A DNA stretch of 41,480 nucleotides from Rhodospirillaceae bacterium (GCA_026709535.1 JAPOST010000125.1:1-41480), one strand, 5' to 3'; positions 25,866-35,197 are shown, numbered from the stretch's first letter. The notes: generated by a model from the letters alone, not told the origin. Numbers and translations are program-made.

Positions 25866-26901
25866 GGTCTTGTTGCCCAAATTGAGGCATGACCTTCCCT
25901 TTCCCCGGACGAACTTATCCTGCGGGCTCTGTGACGGGTATGCCAGGAGCAGTGTAGCGGTCAAGAACCGCGATCCGGATCCGGAGTGCGGCAACCTGCC
26001 GGGCGAAGTCCCGAGCCATGAGGCCCTGGCCAAGGCGTTTGACGCAGTTGATTCTAGTTTCTGCGCGACTTCGACGGTGATATCCTGTCAGTTGCCGCCA
26101 CAGCGCCCGGCCGAGACACGTGAAGGCGCGTAGCGCTTCATTCCGCGCGACGGCACCTGCTGTGTCGGGTTTCCACGGGCGGGCATTCTTGCGCGGCGGA
26201 ATCGTTGCAGCAACCCCTCGGGCGGCAATGATGTGCGCGTGTCATATGCACCATCGGCGGTGACAGGGGCGATCTCCTGACCGGAGCAGGACCTGTTCCG
26301 GCAGGGCGGGCGGCATCGGAGCATCGCCGACGTTACTTGTGGTGACTTCGATAGTCCGGATCTCCAGTGTTTCCTCATCCATTCCCGGGTGGCCCTTGCG
26401 CCAGACGCGTTTCTTGCTCCCACCATGCTTGCAGGCGTTCCGCTCACCTTCACCCTCTGCCTTGATCCCGGTCGCATCGATCAACAGGAGCAGCGGCCCC
26501 GTTCCGCCACGACAAGGGACGGTGACATCCAATGTCTTCTGCCGTCGACACAGGGCGCTGAAGTCCGGTACTTTCCAGTCGAGCCCAGCCAGCCGCAAAA
26601 GGCTCTCGACGAACCCTGTTGTCGGGAGAAGGGGCATCCCGAAGAGCACCTTCATCGTGAGGCAAGCCTGGATGGCCGCGTCGCTGAACCCCGGCTGACG
26701 GCCTCGCTTGCCTGTCGCGGGCGCACACCAGGGCATTTCAGGATCAAGCCAAATGGATCGTGAACCGTACTGCTTCAGCACCGTGTTGTACGAAGGCCAT
26801 ATCCTGGTCTTGTAGCTCGCAAGGGAGCAACTGCTCATAACGTCCAGCCAGCATACTGGAGACATACAGGGAATCCCGCACGCCATTTGTGCAACAAGGT
26901 C
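25866..26901 (-). mobile_element. Decayed IS5-family (IS903-group) insertion sequence
   Basis: The 1036-base element is bounded by imperfect terminal inverted repeats. The left end GGTCTTGTTGCCCAAAT and the right end read inward, GACCTTGTTGCACAAAT, agree in 14 of 17 positions and resemble the IS903-type end GGCTTTGTTGCACAAA. Near-identical 9-bp direct repeats flank it. The size is normal for this group. Inside is one transposase gene on the minus strand, broken by frameshifts. The mismatches in the ends and in the target duplication indicate an old insertion that can no longer move by itself. Confidence 0.88.
25915..26838 (-). pseudogene. IS903-like DDE transposase, frameshifted
   Basis: The reading frame begins around ATG 26838 with YKTRIWPSYNTVLKQYGSRS and continues through GKRGRQPGFSDAAIQACLTM, TTGFVESLLRLAGLDWKVPD and LLLIDATGIKAEGEGERNA (first catalytic Asp). 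Around 26285 it shifts to a second frame carrying PVTADGAYDTR (second Asp). By about 26120 a third frame carries GYHRRSRAETRINCVKRLGQ (catalytic Glu) and ends VTEPAG at the TAA at 25917-25915. All three catalytic acidic positions survive, but at least two frameshifts separate them, so no active enzyme can be made without recoding. The order and spacing match IS5/IS903-group transposases. Confidence 0.9.
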
Positions 26902-26910
26902 CTTGCGCTA
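26902..26910. repeat. Right 9-bp target-site duplication of the IS (CTTGCGCTA)
   Basis: Partner of CTTGCGCCA at 25857-25865, with one transition between them. The following about 210 bases up to aapJ carry no recognised gene and should contain the aapJ promoter. Confidence 0.75.
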
Positions 26911-27120
26911 CCACGGCAATGGATTCGGCCAGCGTCAACAATTGCAAAATACTCAACCAGTGTAAATTTGCCGTGGGTGCTGAAGTGTGCTTAATAGTGT
27001 TCTGATATCTGCGATTCATTGGGGTTTGGTCGGTGAACGATTAAGTATATGGCTCAAATACCTGTGGCAGTTGGCCCAGAGTCGTACGATAACAGCAGTC
27101 AGGAAAATGAAGGAGTTCTT

Positions 27121-28128
27121 ATGAAAACATTTCTCAAAACTACCGTCGCGGGGGCCGCGGCGATCATCATAGCGGGTGCCGCGCAGGCTGCCACGCTGGA
27201 CGACATCAAGAAAGCAGGCGTCCTCAAGTGCGGCGTCAGCCAAGGTCTGCCGGGGTTTTCGAACCCGGATGACAAGGGTAGCTGGGCCGGTATTGATGTG
27301 GATTACTGCAAGGCGCTGGCTGCCGCAGTTCTCGGCGACGCTGGCAAGGTCAAGTATGTGCCACTGTCTGCGAAGGTCCGTTTTACGGCTCTGCAGTCGG
27401 GCGAAGTGGATGTGCTGTCCCGGAACACCACCTGGACCTTCACGCGCGATACCAACCTGGGCATCAACTTTGTCGGTATTCTCTACTATGATGGCCAAGG
27501 CTTCATGGTTCGCAAGAAACTCGGCGTGAAAAGCGCCAAGGGTCTTTCCGGAACTGCGGTTTGCACCAACACTGGTACGACGACGGAACTGAATGTTGCC
27601 GACTATTTCAAGGCCAATGGCATGAAGTCGAAGCTCGTTGCGTTCGAACATGCCAACGAAGTTGTGGCCGCCTATGACAGTGGGCGTTGCGACGTGTATA
27701 CGACCGACCGTTCCGGCCTGGCTGCCCAGCGTACGAAGCTGAAAGATCCGAACGAGCATATGGTTTTGCCCGAGATCATCTCGAAAGAACCGCTGGGTCC
27801 GGCCGTTCGCCAAGGTGATGACCAGTTCGGTAACATTGGTCGCTGGGTACTCAATGCTCTGATCATCGCCGAAGAGCTTGGTGTTACGTCCAAGAATGTT
27901 GACCAGATGATGTCAAGCAAGAGTGCGGAAATCCAGCGTCTTCTGGGTGTCAAGGGCAAGTATGGCAGCTACATCGGTCTTGACGCTGGATGGGCCGCCC
28001 GCGCGATCAAGGCCGTCGGCAATTACGGTGAAATGTATGATCGTAATGTAACTCCGCTGGGATTGGCGCGCGGCGTCAACAACCTGTGGAACAAGGGCGG
28101 CATTCTGTATGCCCCACCGTTCCGTTAG
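27121..28128 (+). CDS. aapJ: General L-amino acid ABC transporter, periplasmic binding protein
   Basis: AapJ binds L-amino acids in the periplasm and delivers them to the AapQM permease. The 335-residue protein has a Sec signal peptide (MKTFLKTTVAGAAAIIIAGAAQA, likely cut after Ala23). The mature type-3 solute-binding domain has LKCGVSQGLPGFSNPDDKGSWAGIDVDYCKALAAAV, SRNTTWTFTRDTNLGINFVG and GRCDVYTTDRSGLAAQ, all characteristic of the AapJ/BztA subfamily. Four cysteines may form disulfides after export. The ATG 27121 has a strong AGGAG upstream; the open frame extends 24 codons further but the signal peptide fixes the start. A stable hairpin separates it from aapQ. Confidence 0.95.
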   Translation: MKTFLKTTVAGAAAIIIAGAAQAATLDDIKKAGVLKCGVSQGLPGFSNPDDKGSWAGIDVDYCKALAAAVLGDAGKVKYVPLSAKVRFTALQSGEVDVLSRNTTWTFTRDTNLGINFVGILYYDGQGFMVRKKLGVKSAKGLSGTAVCTNTGTTTELNVADYFKANGMKSKLVAFEHANEVVAAYDSGRCDVYTTDRSGLAAQRTKLKDPNEHMVLPEIISKEPLGPAVRQGDDQFGNIGRWVLNALIIAEELGVTSKNVDQMMSSKSAEIQRLLGVKGKYGSYIGLDAGWAARAIKAVGNYGEMYDRNVTPLGLARGVNNLWNKGGILYAPPFR

Positions 28129-28137
28129 AATTGAAAG

Positions 28138-28177
28138 ACCCGGGCGGCGCATGAGGGCGGCGCCCGGGTTCCTTTCG
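28138..28177 (+). terminator. Stable hairpin between aapJ and aapQ (attenuator-like)
   Basis: ACCCGGGCG (28138-28146) and CGCCCGGGT (28161-28169) form a perfect 9-bp GC-rich stem with a 14-base loop, followed by TCCTTTCG. It begins 9 bases after the aapJ stop. The position suggests partial termination or 3'-end protection of the aapJ mRNA, which would give more binding protein than permease. Confidence 0.7.
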
Positions 28178-28208
28178 TTAAGCTCTTGATCAACTAGAAA
28201 TCTGTCGG

Positions 28209-29411
28209 ATGGCCGAAGCTGCAGTTACCGGCTCAAAGCCCGATCGGGTTGCCATTCTCAACGACCCAAGATGGCGATCAATAATATTTCAGGTTGTCGC
28301 TTTAGTGCTTGTGATCACAATCGGATGGTATCTGGTCACCAACACCCAAGCCAACATGGAGAAGAGGAACATCGGCTTTGGCCTAGATTTCCTCAGCATA
28401 CCGGCCGGCTTCGACATTATCCAGACGCTCATTCCTTATACGTCCAGTTCCTCTTACAGTCAGGCTTTCTTCGTTTCACTTATCAATACGCTGCTGGTGG
28501 CTATCGTCGGCATCTTCTTTGCCACGATTTTGGGTTTCATCGCGGGCGTTGCAAGGCTGTCCTCCAATTGGCTGATCAAAAATCTGGCGGCTGTTTATGT
28601 TGAAGTTTTCCGCAACGTGCCGCTGCTGCTGCAGATATTTTTCTGGTACCACGCCGTCTTGAAAACCCTGCCGGGACCGCGGCAGAGCCTTTCAATGTTG
28701 GAAATCTTCTTCCTGAACAATCGCGGGGTCTATCTGCCCGGCCCGCAACCTCAAGGGTCGTTCTGGATCATCTGTGCGTTGCTTGTCGGCGCAGTGATCA
28801 CGATGGTCGTATGGAAGAAACGCGAGGACAGGCGTCAGGAATTGACGGGTGAGAGACGGGACCTTTTCGGGATTGGTCTTGGCCTCATTTTAGTCCTGCC
28901 GATGGTAGCCTTTGTCGTGATTTGGCAGGTGGCTGGAACGCCGCTGACATGGGACATACCAACGCTGAGGGGCTTCAATTTCGGTGGCGGGATCGAAATC
29001 TTGCCGGAGCTTTTATCTCTGGTGATTGCGCTATCGGTCTACACCGGCGCTTTCATTGCGGAAAACGTACGATCTGGCATCCAAGCTGTCAGCCGTGGTC
29101 AGACGGAAGCGGCCTTTGCCCTTGGCATTCGGCCGGGACCAACCATGCGACTGATAATCATTCCCCAGGCGCTGCGTGTCATCATTCCGCCGCTGACCAG
29201 CCAATATCTGAATCTAACCAAGAACTCGTCTCTGGCAGTGGCAATCGCCTATCCGGATCTCGTCGCCGTATTCATGGGCACGACGTTAAACCAGACTGGT
29301 CGAGCCGTGGAGATCGTAGGCATTACCATGGGTATCTATTTGCTACTCAGCTTGCTTACGTCGGTGATCATGAACTGGTACAACGCCCGTGTGGCGTTAG
29401 TCGAGCGGTAG
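28209..29411 (+). CDS. aapQ: General L-amino acid ABC transporter, permease AapQ
   Basis: One of two inner-membrane permease subunits of the Aap importer. The 400-residue length is typical of AapQ/BztB, which are longer than most polar amino acid permeases because of an extra N-terminal region and an inserted segment (about residues 165-270). The ABC permease EAA loop, contacting the ATPase, is EAAFALGIRPGPTMRLIIIPQAL. Other family marks are EVFRNVPLLLQIFFWYHAVLKTLP and NLTKNSSLAVAIAYPDLVAVF. The start MAEAAVTGSKPDRVAILNDPRWR fits the family. aapM begins 16 bases downstream. Confidence 0.94.
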   Translation: MAEAAVTGSKPDRVAILNDPRWRSIIFQVVALVLVITIGWYLVTNTQANMEKRNIGFGLDFLSIPAGFDIIQTLIPYTSSSSYSQAFFVSLINTLLVAIVGIFFATILGFIAGVARLSSNWLIKNLAAVYVEVFRNVPLLLQIFFWYHAVLKTLPGPRQSLSMLEIFFLNNRGVYLPGPQPQGSFWIICALLVGAVITMVVWKKREDRRQELTGERRDLFGIGLGLILVLPMVAFVVIWQVAGTPLTWDIPTLRGFNFGGGIEILPELLSLVIALSVYTGAFIAENVRSGIQAVSRGQTEAAFALGIRPGPTMRLIIIPQALRVIIPPLTSQYLNLTKNSSLAVAIAYPDLVAVFMGTTLNQTGRAVEIVGITMGIYLLLSLLTSVIMNWYNARVALVER

Positions 29412-29427
29412 GGGCGGCTGACTGAAG

Positions 29428-30555
29428 ATGGGTCAATTCCAAACCAGCGCCTATGCTCCCGGAGCACACCCCGATCTACCGCCCCCGCCAAGCACGGTCG
29501 GTATCGTCGGCTGGTTGCGAACAAACCTGTTTTCAAGCGTCTTCAACTCTGTCTTGACGATTTTGGCGATCTTTCTGTTGCTGGTCGCGGTACCGCCTTT
29601 GCTCGACTGGTCGATCTTCGACGCGGCCTGGATGGCAGAGAGCAAGGATGATTGCCTCAAGAATCCCGACGGCGCATGCTGGGGTTTTGTAACATCGCGC
29701 TTTGGCCAGTTCATGTATGGCTTCTATCCGAGTGCCGAGCGCTGGCGTGTGGACTTGGTTGGCGTCCTGACCGTTTTGTTGATCGGGATGGTCCTGTTCG
29801 GAAAAGGCAAAATTCGTGGCTACGGCGTTCTGATATTCCTGGCGCCATTCCCGGTCGCGGCGTTCATCCTGCTTTACGGCGGCGTTGGCCTCACGGTCGT
29901 TGAGACCAATCAGTGGGGCGGCATGATGCTGACGCTGGTGATTGCAGTCACTGGCATTACAGCTTCGCTTCCTTTGGGCGTCTTGCTGGCGCTGGGCCGA
30001 CGCTCGAACATGCCGATCATCAGGAATCTTTGCGTGATCTTCATTGAGTTCTGGCGCGGCGTTCCGTTGATCACCATACTGTTTATGGCGTCGGTGATGT
30101 TTCCGTTGTTCATGCCTGAAGGCGTCAACTTCAATCAGTTGCTGCGAGCCTTGATCGGTGTGGCCTTGTTCTCGGCCGCCTACATGGCCGAAGTGATCCG
30201 TGGCGGGTTGCAGGCGATCCCAAAGGGCCAGTACGAGGCCGCGTCGGCGCTCGGCCTAGGCTACTGGCAATCCATGCGTCTGATCATTCTGCCGCAAGCG
30301 TTGACCATCGTCATCCCTGGCATTGTCAACACCTTCATCGGTCTCTTCAAGGATACGACTCTGGTACTGATCATCGGGCTGATTGACTTTCTGTCGGCGG
30401 TCAACACAGGTACGCAAGACGTAAAGTGGTCCGCCTTTACGGTACCGATGACAGCCTACGTCTTTGCGGCCATCGTCTACTTCATCTTCTGTTTCGGCAT
30501 GTCGCGATACAGCATAAGCTTGGAGAAGAACTTGGCCACCGGTCACAAGCAGTAA
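29428..30555 (+). CDS. aapM: General L-amino acid ABC transporter, permease AapM
   Basis: The second inner-membrane permease of the Aap importer, 375 residues. It starts with a proline-rich cytoplasmic tail ([17 protein letters not shown]) and [21 protein letters not shown], typical of AapM/BztC. The extra periplasmic segment has [28 protein letters not shown], with two cysteines. The EAA loop is [23 protein letters not shown], and [23 protein letters not shown] is the usual motif of this subfamily. It would pair with AapQ as a heterodimeric channel energised by AapP. Confidence 0.94.
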   Translation: MGQFQTSAYAPGAHPDLPPPPSTVGIVGWLRTNLFSSVFNSVLTILAIFLLLVAVPPLLDWSIFDAAWMAESKDDCLKNPDGACWGFVTSRFGQFMYGFYPSAERWRVDLVGVLTVLLIGMVLFGKGKIRGYGVLIFLAPFPVAAFILLYGGVGLTVVETNQWGGMMLTLVIAVTGITASLPLGVLLALGRRSNMPIIRNLCVIFIEFWRGVPLITILFMASVMFPLFMPEGVNFNQLLRALIGVALFSAAYMAEVIRGGLQAIPKGQYEAASALGLGYWQSMRLIILPQALTIVIPGIVNTFIGLFKDTTLVLIIGLIDFLSAVNTGTQDVKWSAFTVPMTAYVFAAIVYFIFCFGMSRYSISLEKNLATGHKQ

Positions 30556-30577
30556 GTCAGAAAACCGGGAGGAACAA

Positions 30578-31360
30578 ATGGCTGATACCGCGGAAGCCCG
30601 GGTGCTGGATTCTGCAATTCAGGACGAAGTCGTCATCCAGATTATCGGAATGCACAAGTGGTACGGATCGTTCCACGTGCTCAAGGACATCAATCTTACG
30701 GTATATCGTGGCGAGCGTATCGTGATTTGCGGGCCCTCGGGGTCCGGGAAGTCAACGATGATCCGCTGCATCAATCGGTTGGAGGAGCACCAGGAGGGAA
30801 AGATCATAGTCGACGGCAATGAACTGACGAACGATATCAAGAAAATCGACGAAATCCGTCGCGAAGTCGGTATGGTGTTTCAGCACTTCAATTTGTTCCC
30901 GCATTTGACGATTCTAGAAAATTTGACTTTGGCGCCGATCTGGGTGCGCAAGATGCCCAAGGAAGAAGCGGAAAAAACCGCCATGCATTATCTGGAACGA
31001 GTCAAGATCCCCGAACAGGCCAACAAATTCCCGGGTCAGCTCTCCGGAGGTCAGCAGCAGCGCGTGGCCATTGCCCGGTCACTGTGCATGTCCCCACGAA
31101 TCATGCTCTTTGATGAACCCACATCTGCCCTGGATCCGGAGATGATCAAGGAAGTCCTGGAGGTGATGGTCGAACTGGCCGAGGAAGGCATGACTATGTT
31201 GTGCGTTACGCACGAAATGGGCTTCGCCCGTCAAGTTGCCAATCGGGTCATCTTTATGGATGAAGGCGAGATCATTGAGCAGAATGAACCTATCCCGTTC
31301 TTCGAAAGTCCTCAGCATGACCGGACCAAGGAATTTCTCAGCCAGATACTGAACCACTAG
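30578..31360 (+). CDS. aapP: General L-amino acid ABC transporter, ATPase AapP
   Basis: The cytoplasmic ATPase of the Aap importer, 260 residues. Walker A is GPSGSGKST (residues 52-60), the Q-loop is [17 protein letters not shown], the signature is [15 protein letters not shown], and Walker B is [15 protein letters not shown], followed by the switch His in CVTHEMGFA. This is the polar amino acid uptake (PAAT) type. A strong GGGAGG ribosome binding site lies just upstream of the ATG. It is the last gene of the aapJQMP operon. The shared strand and short gaps (16 and 22 bases) support co-transcription of aapQMP. Confidence 0.96.
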   Translation: MADTAEARVLDSAIQDEVVIQIIGMHKWYGSFHVLKDINLTVYRGERIVICGPSGSGKSTMIRCINRLEEHQEGKIIVDGNELTNDIKKIDEIRREVGMVFQHFNLFPHLTILENLTLAPIWVRKMPKEEAEKTAMHYLERVKIPEQANKFPGQLSGGQQQRVAIARSLCMSPRIMLFDEPTSALDPEMIKEVLEVMVELAEEGMTMLCVTHEMGFARQVANRVIFMDEGEIIEQNEPIPFFESPQHDRTKEFLSQILNH

Positions 31361-31659
31361 GCTGAATGTTGAGCAGTCGGCATACCTTCAATGGCGACTT
31401 GACTTTCCCAGGCGGACCGGAAGTAACGGACCGGCGAAGGCCAATCGCCTCGTTGTCGTTCTTTTGATACGCGATAATGGACATGTCTGGTTCTCTCGGG
31501 CGCATCAGTAGTAAAATCGGGCTTGCTGGCCTGATCTCAAGTTCAAGTAACTGGTATCGAATTTACGAGAGCGTCCCAGATCGTTATTTTCAAACGTTTC
31601 GTACGAAAGGAATGTCAAGTCAAAGGCAGTGCCTGCCATTGACCCCCAAATTCAACTCT

Positions 31660-31693
31660 CCTGACCTTGTTTGCCGCCGCCTACAAGGTCAGG
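31660..31693. terminator. Perfect 10-bp hairpin at the end of argE, facing the aap operon
   Basis: CCTGACCTTG (31660-31669) and CAAGGTCAGG (31684-31693) pair exactly, with the argE stop codon in the 14-base loop. On the plus strand TTTCTTACGTTT follows, so it may terminate transcripts coming from the aap side as well as from argE. The 299 bases between aapP and this hairpin contain no recognised gene. Confidence 0.6.
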
Positions 31694-32883
31694 TTTCTTA
31701 CGTTTCCATCTGCCGCCGACCACTCCACCAGCCGCTGGACGTAGCGGGCGCCAGCCTGTAACTCGCTTATTTTGATAAATTCATCAGGCTTGTGCGCTTG
31801 GGCGATGTCGCCGGGTCCGCAGATCACCGCTGGAATGTCTGCCTGCTGAAAAAGTCCGGCTTCGGTAGCGTAGGCAACTTTTTCCGTATGATTCCGACCG
31901 GTCAGTTTGCAGGCCAGCGCCACTGCGGGAGAATCAGGACTCGCCTCCATTGGTGGCGACTGGGCCGTTATGTCGGTATTGATACCGGCCAGAGGCGAGA
32001 CCGTCTTCATCCGCGGCAGAAGTTCGGTGCGGATATATTCGTCGAGCGGGTCCAGGATTTCCTCCGGCATGACGCCGGGAAGCGGTCGGAACTCCCAATC
32101 AAACTGGCAATGATTGGGAACGATGTTGACAGCACTTCCCCCTTCAATGCGACCGATGTTGAAAGTTGTCCAGGCAGGGATAAACCCTTTGTCGGTGTCC
32201 TCCGTCGTGCGCAAGCCATCAATGATCTCCTCAATCTTTCTCATCATTCTGGAGGCATAGACAACAGCGTTCACGGCTTCGTGCTGGCGGCTGGAATGCG
32301 CTTCCAGTCCGGTCACCTTCGTACGCATCGCCACAATACCCTTGTGGCCGTCGACCACACGCATACCGGTCGGTTCTCCAACCAGAACCAGGGCTGGCTT
32401 TGGCAGGTCTTCGCCCAAGCGTTTGATGAGATGCGGTACGCCCTTGCAGCCGACTTCTTCGTCAAACGAGAAGGCGAAATGCACGGGCGTCTTCAGGTTC
32501 GCTTCATTCAGTGCCGGTGCCATGGCAAGCGCAATGGCGATAAAGCCTTTCATGTCGGCTGTGCCCCGGCCGAACAGCTTTCCGTCGCGTTCCGTCAAAA
32601 CAAAAGGGTCGGTCGCCCAGCTTTGTCCGATGACCGGCACGACATCAGTATGGCCGGAGAGCACCACACCGCCTTCTTCCGCCGCTGTGCCACGACCCGT
32701 GATTGTGGCGTACAAGTTGGCTTTCATCTCATCCGCGCCAAAAGCCAGATGGCTTTCAATTCCCAGTCCGTCCAGATAGTCCCTTATCCAGTCGATCATC
32801 GGCATGTTTGATTTCGACGATGTGGTGTCAAACCCGATGATGGTTTCCAAGATAGATCGGATATCCTCAAGCTGCGCTGTCAC
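31681..32883 (-). CDS. argE: Acetylornithine deacetylase (ArgE, M20 family)
   Basis: ArgE removes the acetyl group from N-acetylornithine in arginine synthesis, using two metal ions. The 400-residue M20 metallopeptidase-family protein has the metal-site motifs VLSGHTDVVPV (His, Asp), GRGTADMKGFIAIAL (bridging Asp), FDEEVGCKGVPHL (catalytic Glu and metal Glu), LVGEPTGMRVV (Glu) and GDIAQAHKPDEFI (C-terminal His). The dimerisation lid around residues 180-290 includes THRKG-like GHKGIVAMRTKVTGLEAHSS. The start is GTG at 32883. Its AAGGAG ribosome binding site overlaps the last codons of trkH, so translation is probably coupled. Related M20 amidases acting on other N-acyl amino acids are possible alternatives. 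Confidence 0.9.
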   Translation of the reverse strand: MTAQLEDIRSILETIIGFDTTSSKSNMPMIDWIRDYLDGLGIESHLAFGADEMKANLYATITGRGTAAEEGGVVLSGHTDVVPVIGQSWATDPFVLTERDGKLFGRGTADMKGFIAIALAMAPALNEANLKTPVHFAFSFDEEVGCKGVPHLIKRLGEDLPKPALVLVGEPTGMRVVDGHKGIVAMRTKVTGLEAHSSRQHEAVNAVVYASRMMRKIEEIIDGLRTTEDTDKGFIPAWTTFNIGRIEGGSAVNIVPNHCQFDWEFRPLPGVMPEEILDPLDEYIRTELLPRMKTVSPLAGINTDITAQSPPMEASPDSPAVALACKLTGRNHTEKVAYATEAGLFQQADIPAVICGPGDIAQAHKPDEFIKISELQAGARYVQRLVEWSAADGNVRNLTL

Positions 32884-32886
32884 AGG

Positions 32887-34407
32887 CTACTCCTTCCAGA
32901 AGGATGGAACGAACAGGACGAGCACTGCAAAAATCTCCAGACGTCCGATCAGCATACCCGCCGACAGTAACCACTTTGCAGTATCGTTCAGCCCGGTATA
33001 GCTACTTTCCGGGCCGATTATGGGCCCTAGGCCGGGACCAACATTGGAGATAGCGCTCGCCGCGCCGGATAACGCCGTGATCGGATCGAGCCCAGTCATT
33101 CCCAGCAATAGCGCCAGGATACCGAAAGACAGCATGAAGAAGAGCAGAAACCCCATTACGGACTGGGTAACCTCATCCGGGATTGGCCGTCGATTGTAGT
33201 AAGGTATGAACACTCCGCGCGGTTGCATAAGACGGGATATCTGAACCAGCCCTACGGCATAGGCGACTTGAAACCGAAAAATCTTGACGCCGCAGGTCGT
33301 CGACCCGGCACACCCCCCCACGAACATCAGCAGGAAAAACAATGCAAACGGGAAGGGACCCCATTTGTCAAAGCCTTCGGTCGCGTAACCCGTACCCGTC
33401 ATGATCGATGTCACATTGAAAGCTGATTTGGTAATCGCGGTGCTAACCCCTTCGCCCCGTTCAAAAACCAACCACAGGAAGACAAGAAAAATAGCTGTAG
33501 CAAGCACGCCAAGAAATACACGAACCTGACTATCCTTCGCCAGCGGACTGAAGCAAGACAAGAACCGTCGGGGCCTATGTTCAGACGACAGGTCGCGAAT
33601 TTGATTTTCTCTTCCCACCGCGCCAAAACTGCAACGCAGAGCGTCGATGTAGAAAACAAACGGCAAGCTGCCCACGATCATCGTGAAGAAGATGATCCAG
33701 TGAATCACAGGGGGGTAAGCCCCGATGGAGCTATCGCGTGTCGAAAACCCACCTGTCGCGATGCTAGTCATTGCGTGGTTTATGGCATCGAACGGCTGCA
33801 TCTGTGCAGCCCACAAGGCGATGGCTGTCAGGATCGTCAGGCCAATGTAGACGGCACCGATTCCGGCTGCCAGTTGCGCAGCCCGAGGCAGTACTTTCTC
33901 CGGCGTATCAAACGCCTCGGTCCGGAACAGCTGCATGCCGCCGACGCGCAGCATGGGCAGGAAGGCCAGAGCGAAGATGATGATGCCAATCCCGCCCAGC
34001 CATTGCAGAATTGATCGCCATAGCAGAATACCCGGGGGGACGCTATCCAAGCCGATAATCACCGTTGCCCCTGTCGTTGTAATGCCTGACATCGCTTCAA
34101 AGAAGGCGTCGGTATAGGACATATCAAGCCTTGAAAAGGTGAGGGGCAGCGCCGCGAATGCCGCAATGATCAGCCAACTGAGAGAGGTGAAGGCGAAGGC
34201 CTGGCGAAGGTTTAGTCGGAAGTTCTCAGTCCAGTTTGCAAGAGTGAGCGAGACGCCGACGAATAGAGTAACGCCGGAGGCCTTGACGAATGCCGACCAG
34301 TCGTCATCCCCGGCAAGCAGATCCGAAGTAATCGGCGCCAGCATGATGACCGCCAGAATGATCAGCAGTACGCCGCAGATAAAGAATACTGGTCGAAGAT
34401 CCAGCAA
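32887..34407 (-). CDS. trkH: TrkH-family potassium uptake channel subunit
   Basis: TrkH is the membrane pore of the Trk potassium uptake system, built from four repeated membrane-pore-membrane units. The 506-residue protein shows all four selectivity-filter repeats: SGITTTGATVI, TSIATGGFSTRD, SIMTGTGYATEG and SNVGPGLGPIIG, each with the conserved Gly. Additional marks are MLRVGGMQLFRTEAFD and GGCAGSTTCGVKIFR. The start appears to be TTG (34407), since MLDLRPVFFICGVLLII is the normal N-terminus; no better ATG is nearby. The regulatory subunit TrkA is not in the window. argE follows after three bases. Confidence 0.94.
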   Translation of the reverse strand: MLDLRPVFFICGVLLIILAVIMLAPITSDLLAGDDDWSAFVKASGVTLFVGVSLTLANWTENFRLNLRQAFAFTSLSWLIIAAFAALPLTFSRLDMSYTDAFFEAMSGITTTGATVIIGLDSVPPGILLWRSILQWLGGIGIIIFALAFLPMLRVGGMQLFRTEAFDTPEKVLPRAAQLAAGIGAVYIGLTILTAIALWAAQMQPFDAINHAMTSIATGGFSTRDSSIGAYPPVIHWIIFFTMIVGSLPFVFYIDALRCSFGAVGRENQIRDLSSEHRPRRFLSCFSPLAKDSQVRVFLGVLATAIFLVFLWLVFERGEGVSTAITKSAFNVTSIMTGTGYATEGFDKWGPFPFALFFLLMFVGGCAGSTTCGVKIFRFQVAYAVGLVQISRLMQPRGVFIPYYNRRPIPDEVTQSVMGFLLFFMLSFGILALLLGMTGLDPITALSGAASAISNVGPGLGPIIGPESSYTGLNDTAKWLLSAGMLIGRLEIFAVLVLFVPSFWKE

Positions 34408-34532
34408 GTATGACCTGCAATCAGAGGATTACAATCGCTTGGGGTGTCGTGTTCGTATGCGAACATGAACTATAGGGCGTGGAGTGTCAGGCGGCCAAGG
34501 GGTCTTGCTCGGACCGCGCGCTGATGACCAAG

Positions 34533-35126
34533 CTATTTTCCCGTTTCGATCATGGTCAGAAATTCACGCCGGGTTGCGGGATCGTCCCGGAATGCGCCCA
34601 GCATGCGGCTGGTGACCATGCCGGCGCCCGGTTTGTGAACGCCACGAGTGGTCATGCATTCATGGGATGCTTCGATGACAACGGCGACTCCCCGTGGATC
34701 CAGGACGTCCTGCATCGTATTGGCGATCTGAGCCGTCAATTTTTCCTGGATTTGCAACCGCTTGGCATAGGCATCGACCAAACGGGCAATCTTGCTGATG
34801 CCGACAACTCGATTCTTTGGCAGGTAGCCAACGTGCGCTTTGCCGACGATAGGCACCATGTGATGTTCGCAATGCGATTCGATCTGAATATCACGCAGTA
34901 CGATGATTTCGTCGTATCCTTCGGTTTCCGAAAAGGTGCGTCCCAAGAAATCCACGGGATTGATGTCGTAGCCGGAGAAAAATTCTTCATAGGAGCGCAC
35001 TACCCGCGCCGGCGTATCCACCAATCCTTCGCGATCCGGATCATCACCGGCCCAACGGAGAAGGGTTCGGACCGCCGCTTCGGCTTCTTCACGGGTCGGT
35101 CGGTCTGCTGGTTTCGATCGAGTCAT
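34533..35126 (-). CDS. folE: GTP cyclohydrolase I
   Basis: FolE converts GTP to dihydroneopterin triphosphate, the first step of folate (and queuosine/biopterin) synthesis. The 197-residue protein has the zinc ligands Cys86 and His89 in [19 protein letters not shown], with catalytic His88, and Cys157 in [12 protein letters not shown]. The C-terminal [29 protein letters not shown] is also conserved. The ATG has GGAAG about 7 bases upstream. It is 71 bases downstream of apaG and 125 bases upstream of trkH on the same strand; no other folate gene is close. Confidence 0.96.
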   Translation of the reverse strand: MTRSKPADRPTREEAEAAVRTLLRWAGDDPDREGLVDTPARVVRSYEEFFSGYDINPVDFLGRTFSETEGYDEIIVLRDIQIESHCEHHMVPIVGKAHVGYLPKNRVVGISKIARLVDAYAKRLQIQEKLTAQIANTMQDVLDPRGVAVVIEASHECMTTRGVHKPGAGMVTSRMLGAFRDDPATRREFLTMIETGK

Positions 35127-35197
35127 GAATCACTTCCGGATCAGAATTCGGGCGGGCACAGTTCTGAAAAGCGTGAACGTTGGTGGGGAAGGCGGCT

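Noticed and set aside
31792-32811. A 339-codon plus-strand frame opposite argE
   Set aside because: argE on the minus strand carries all expected M20 metal-site motifs; the plus frame resembles nothing and is its antisense shadow.
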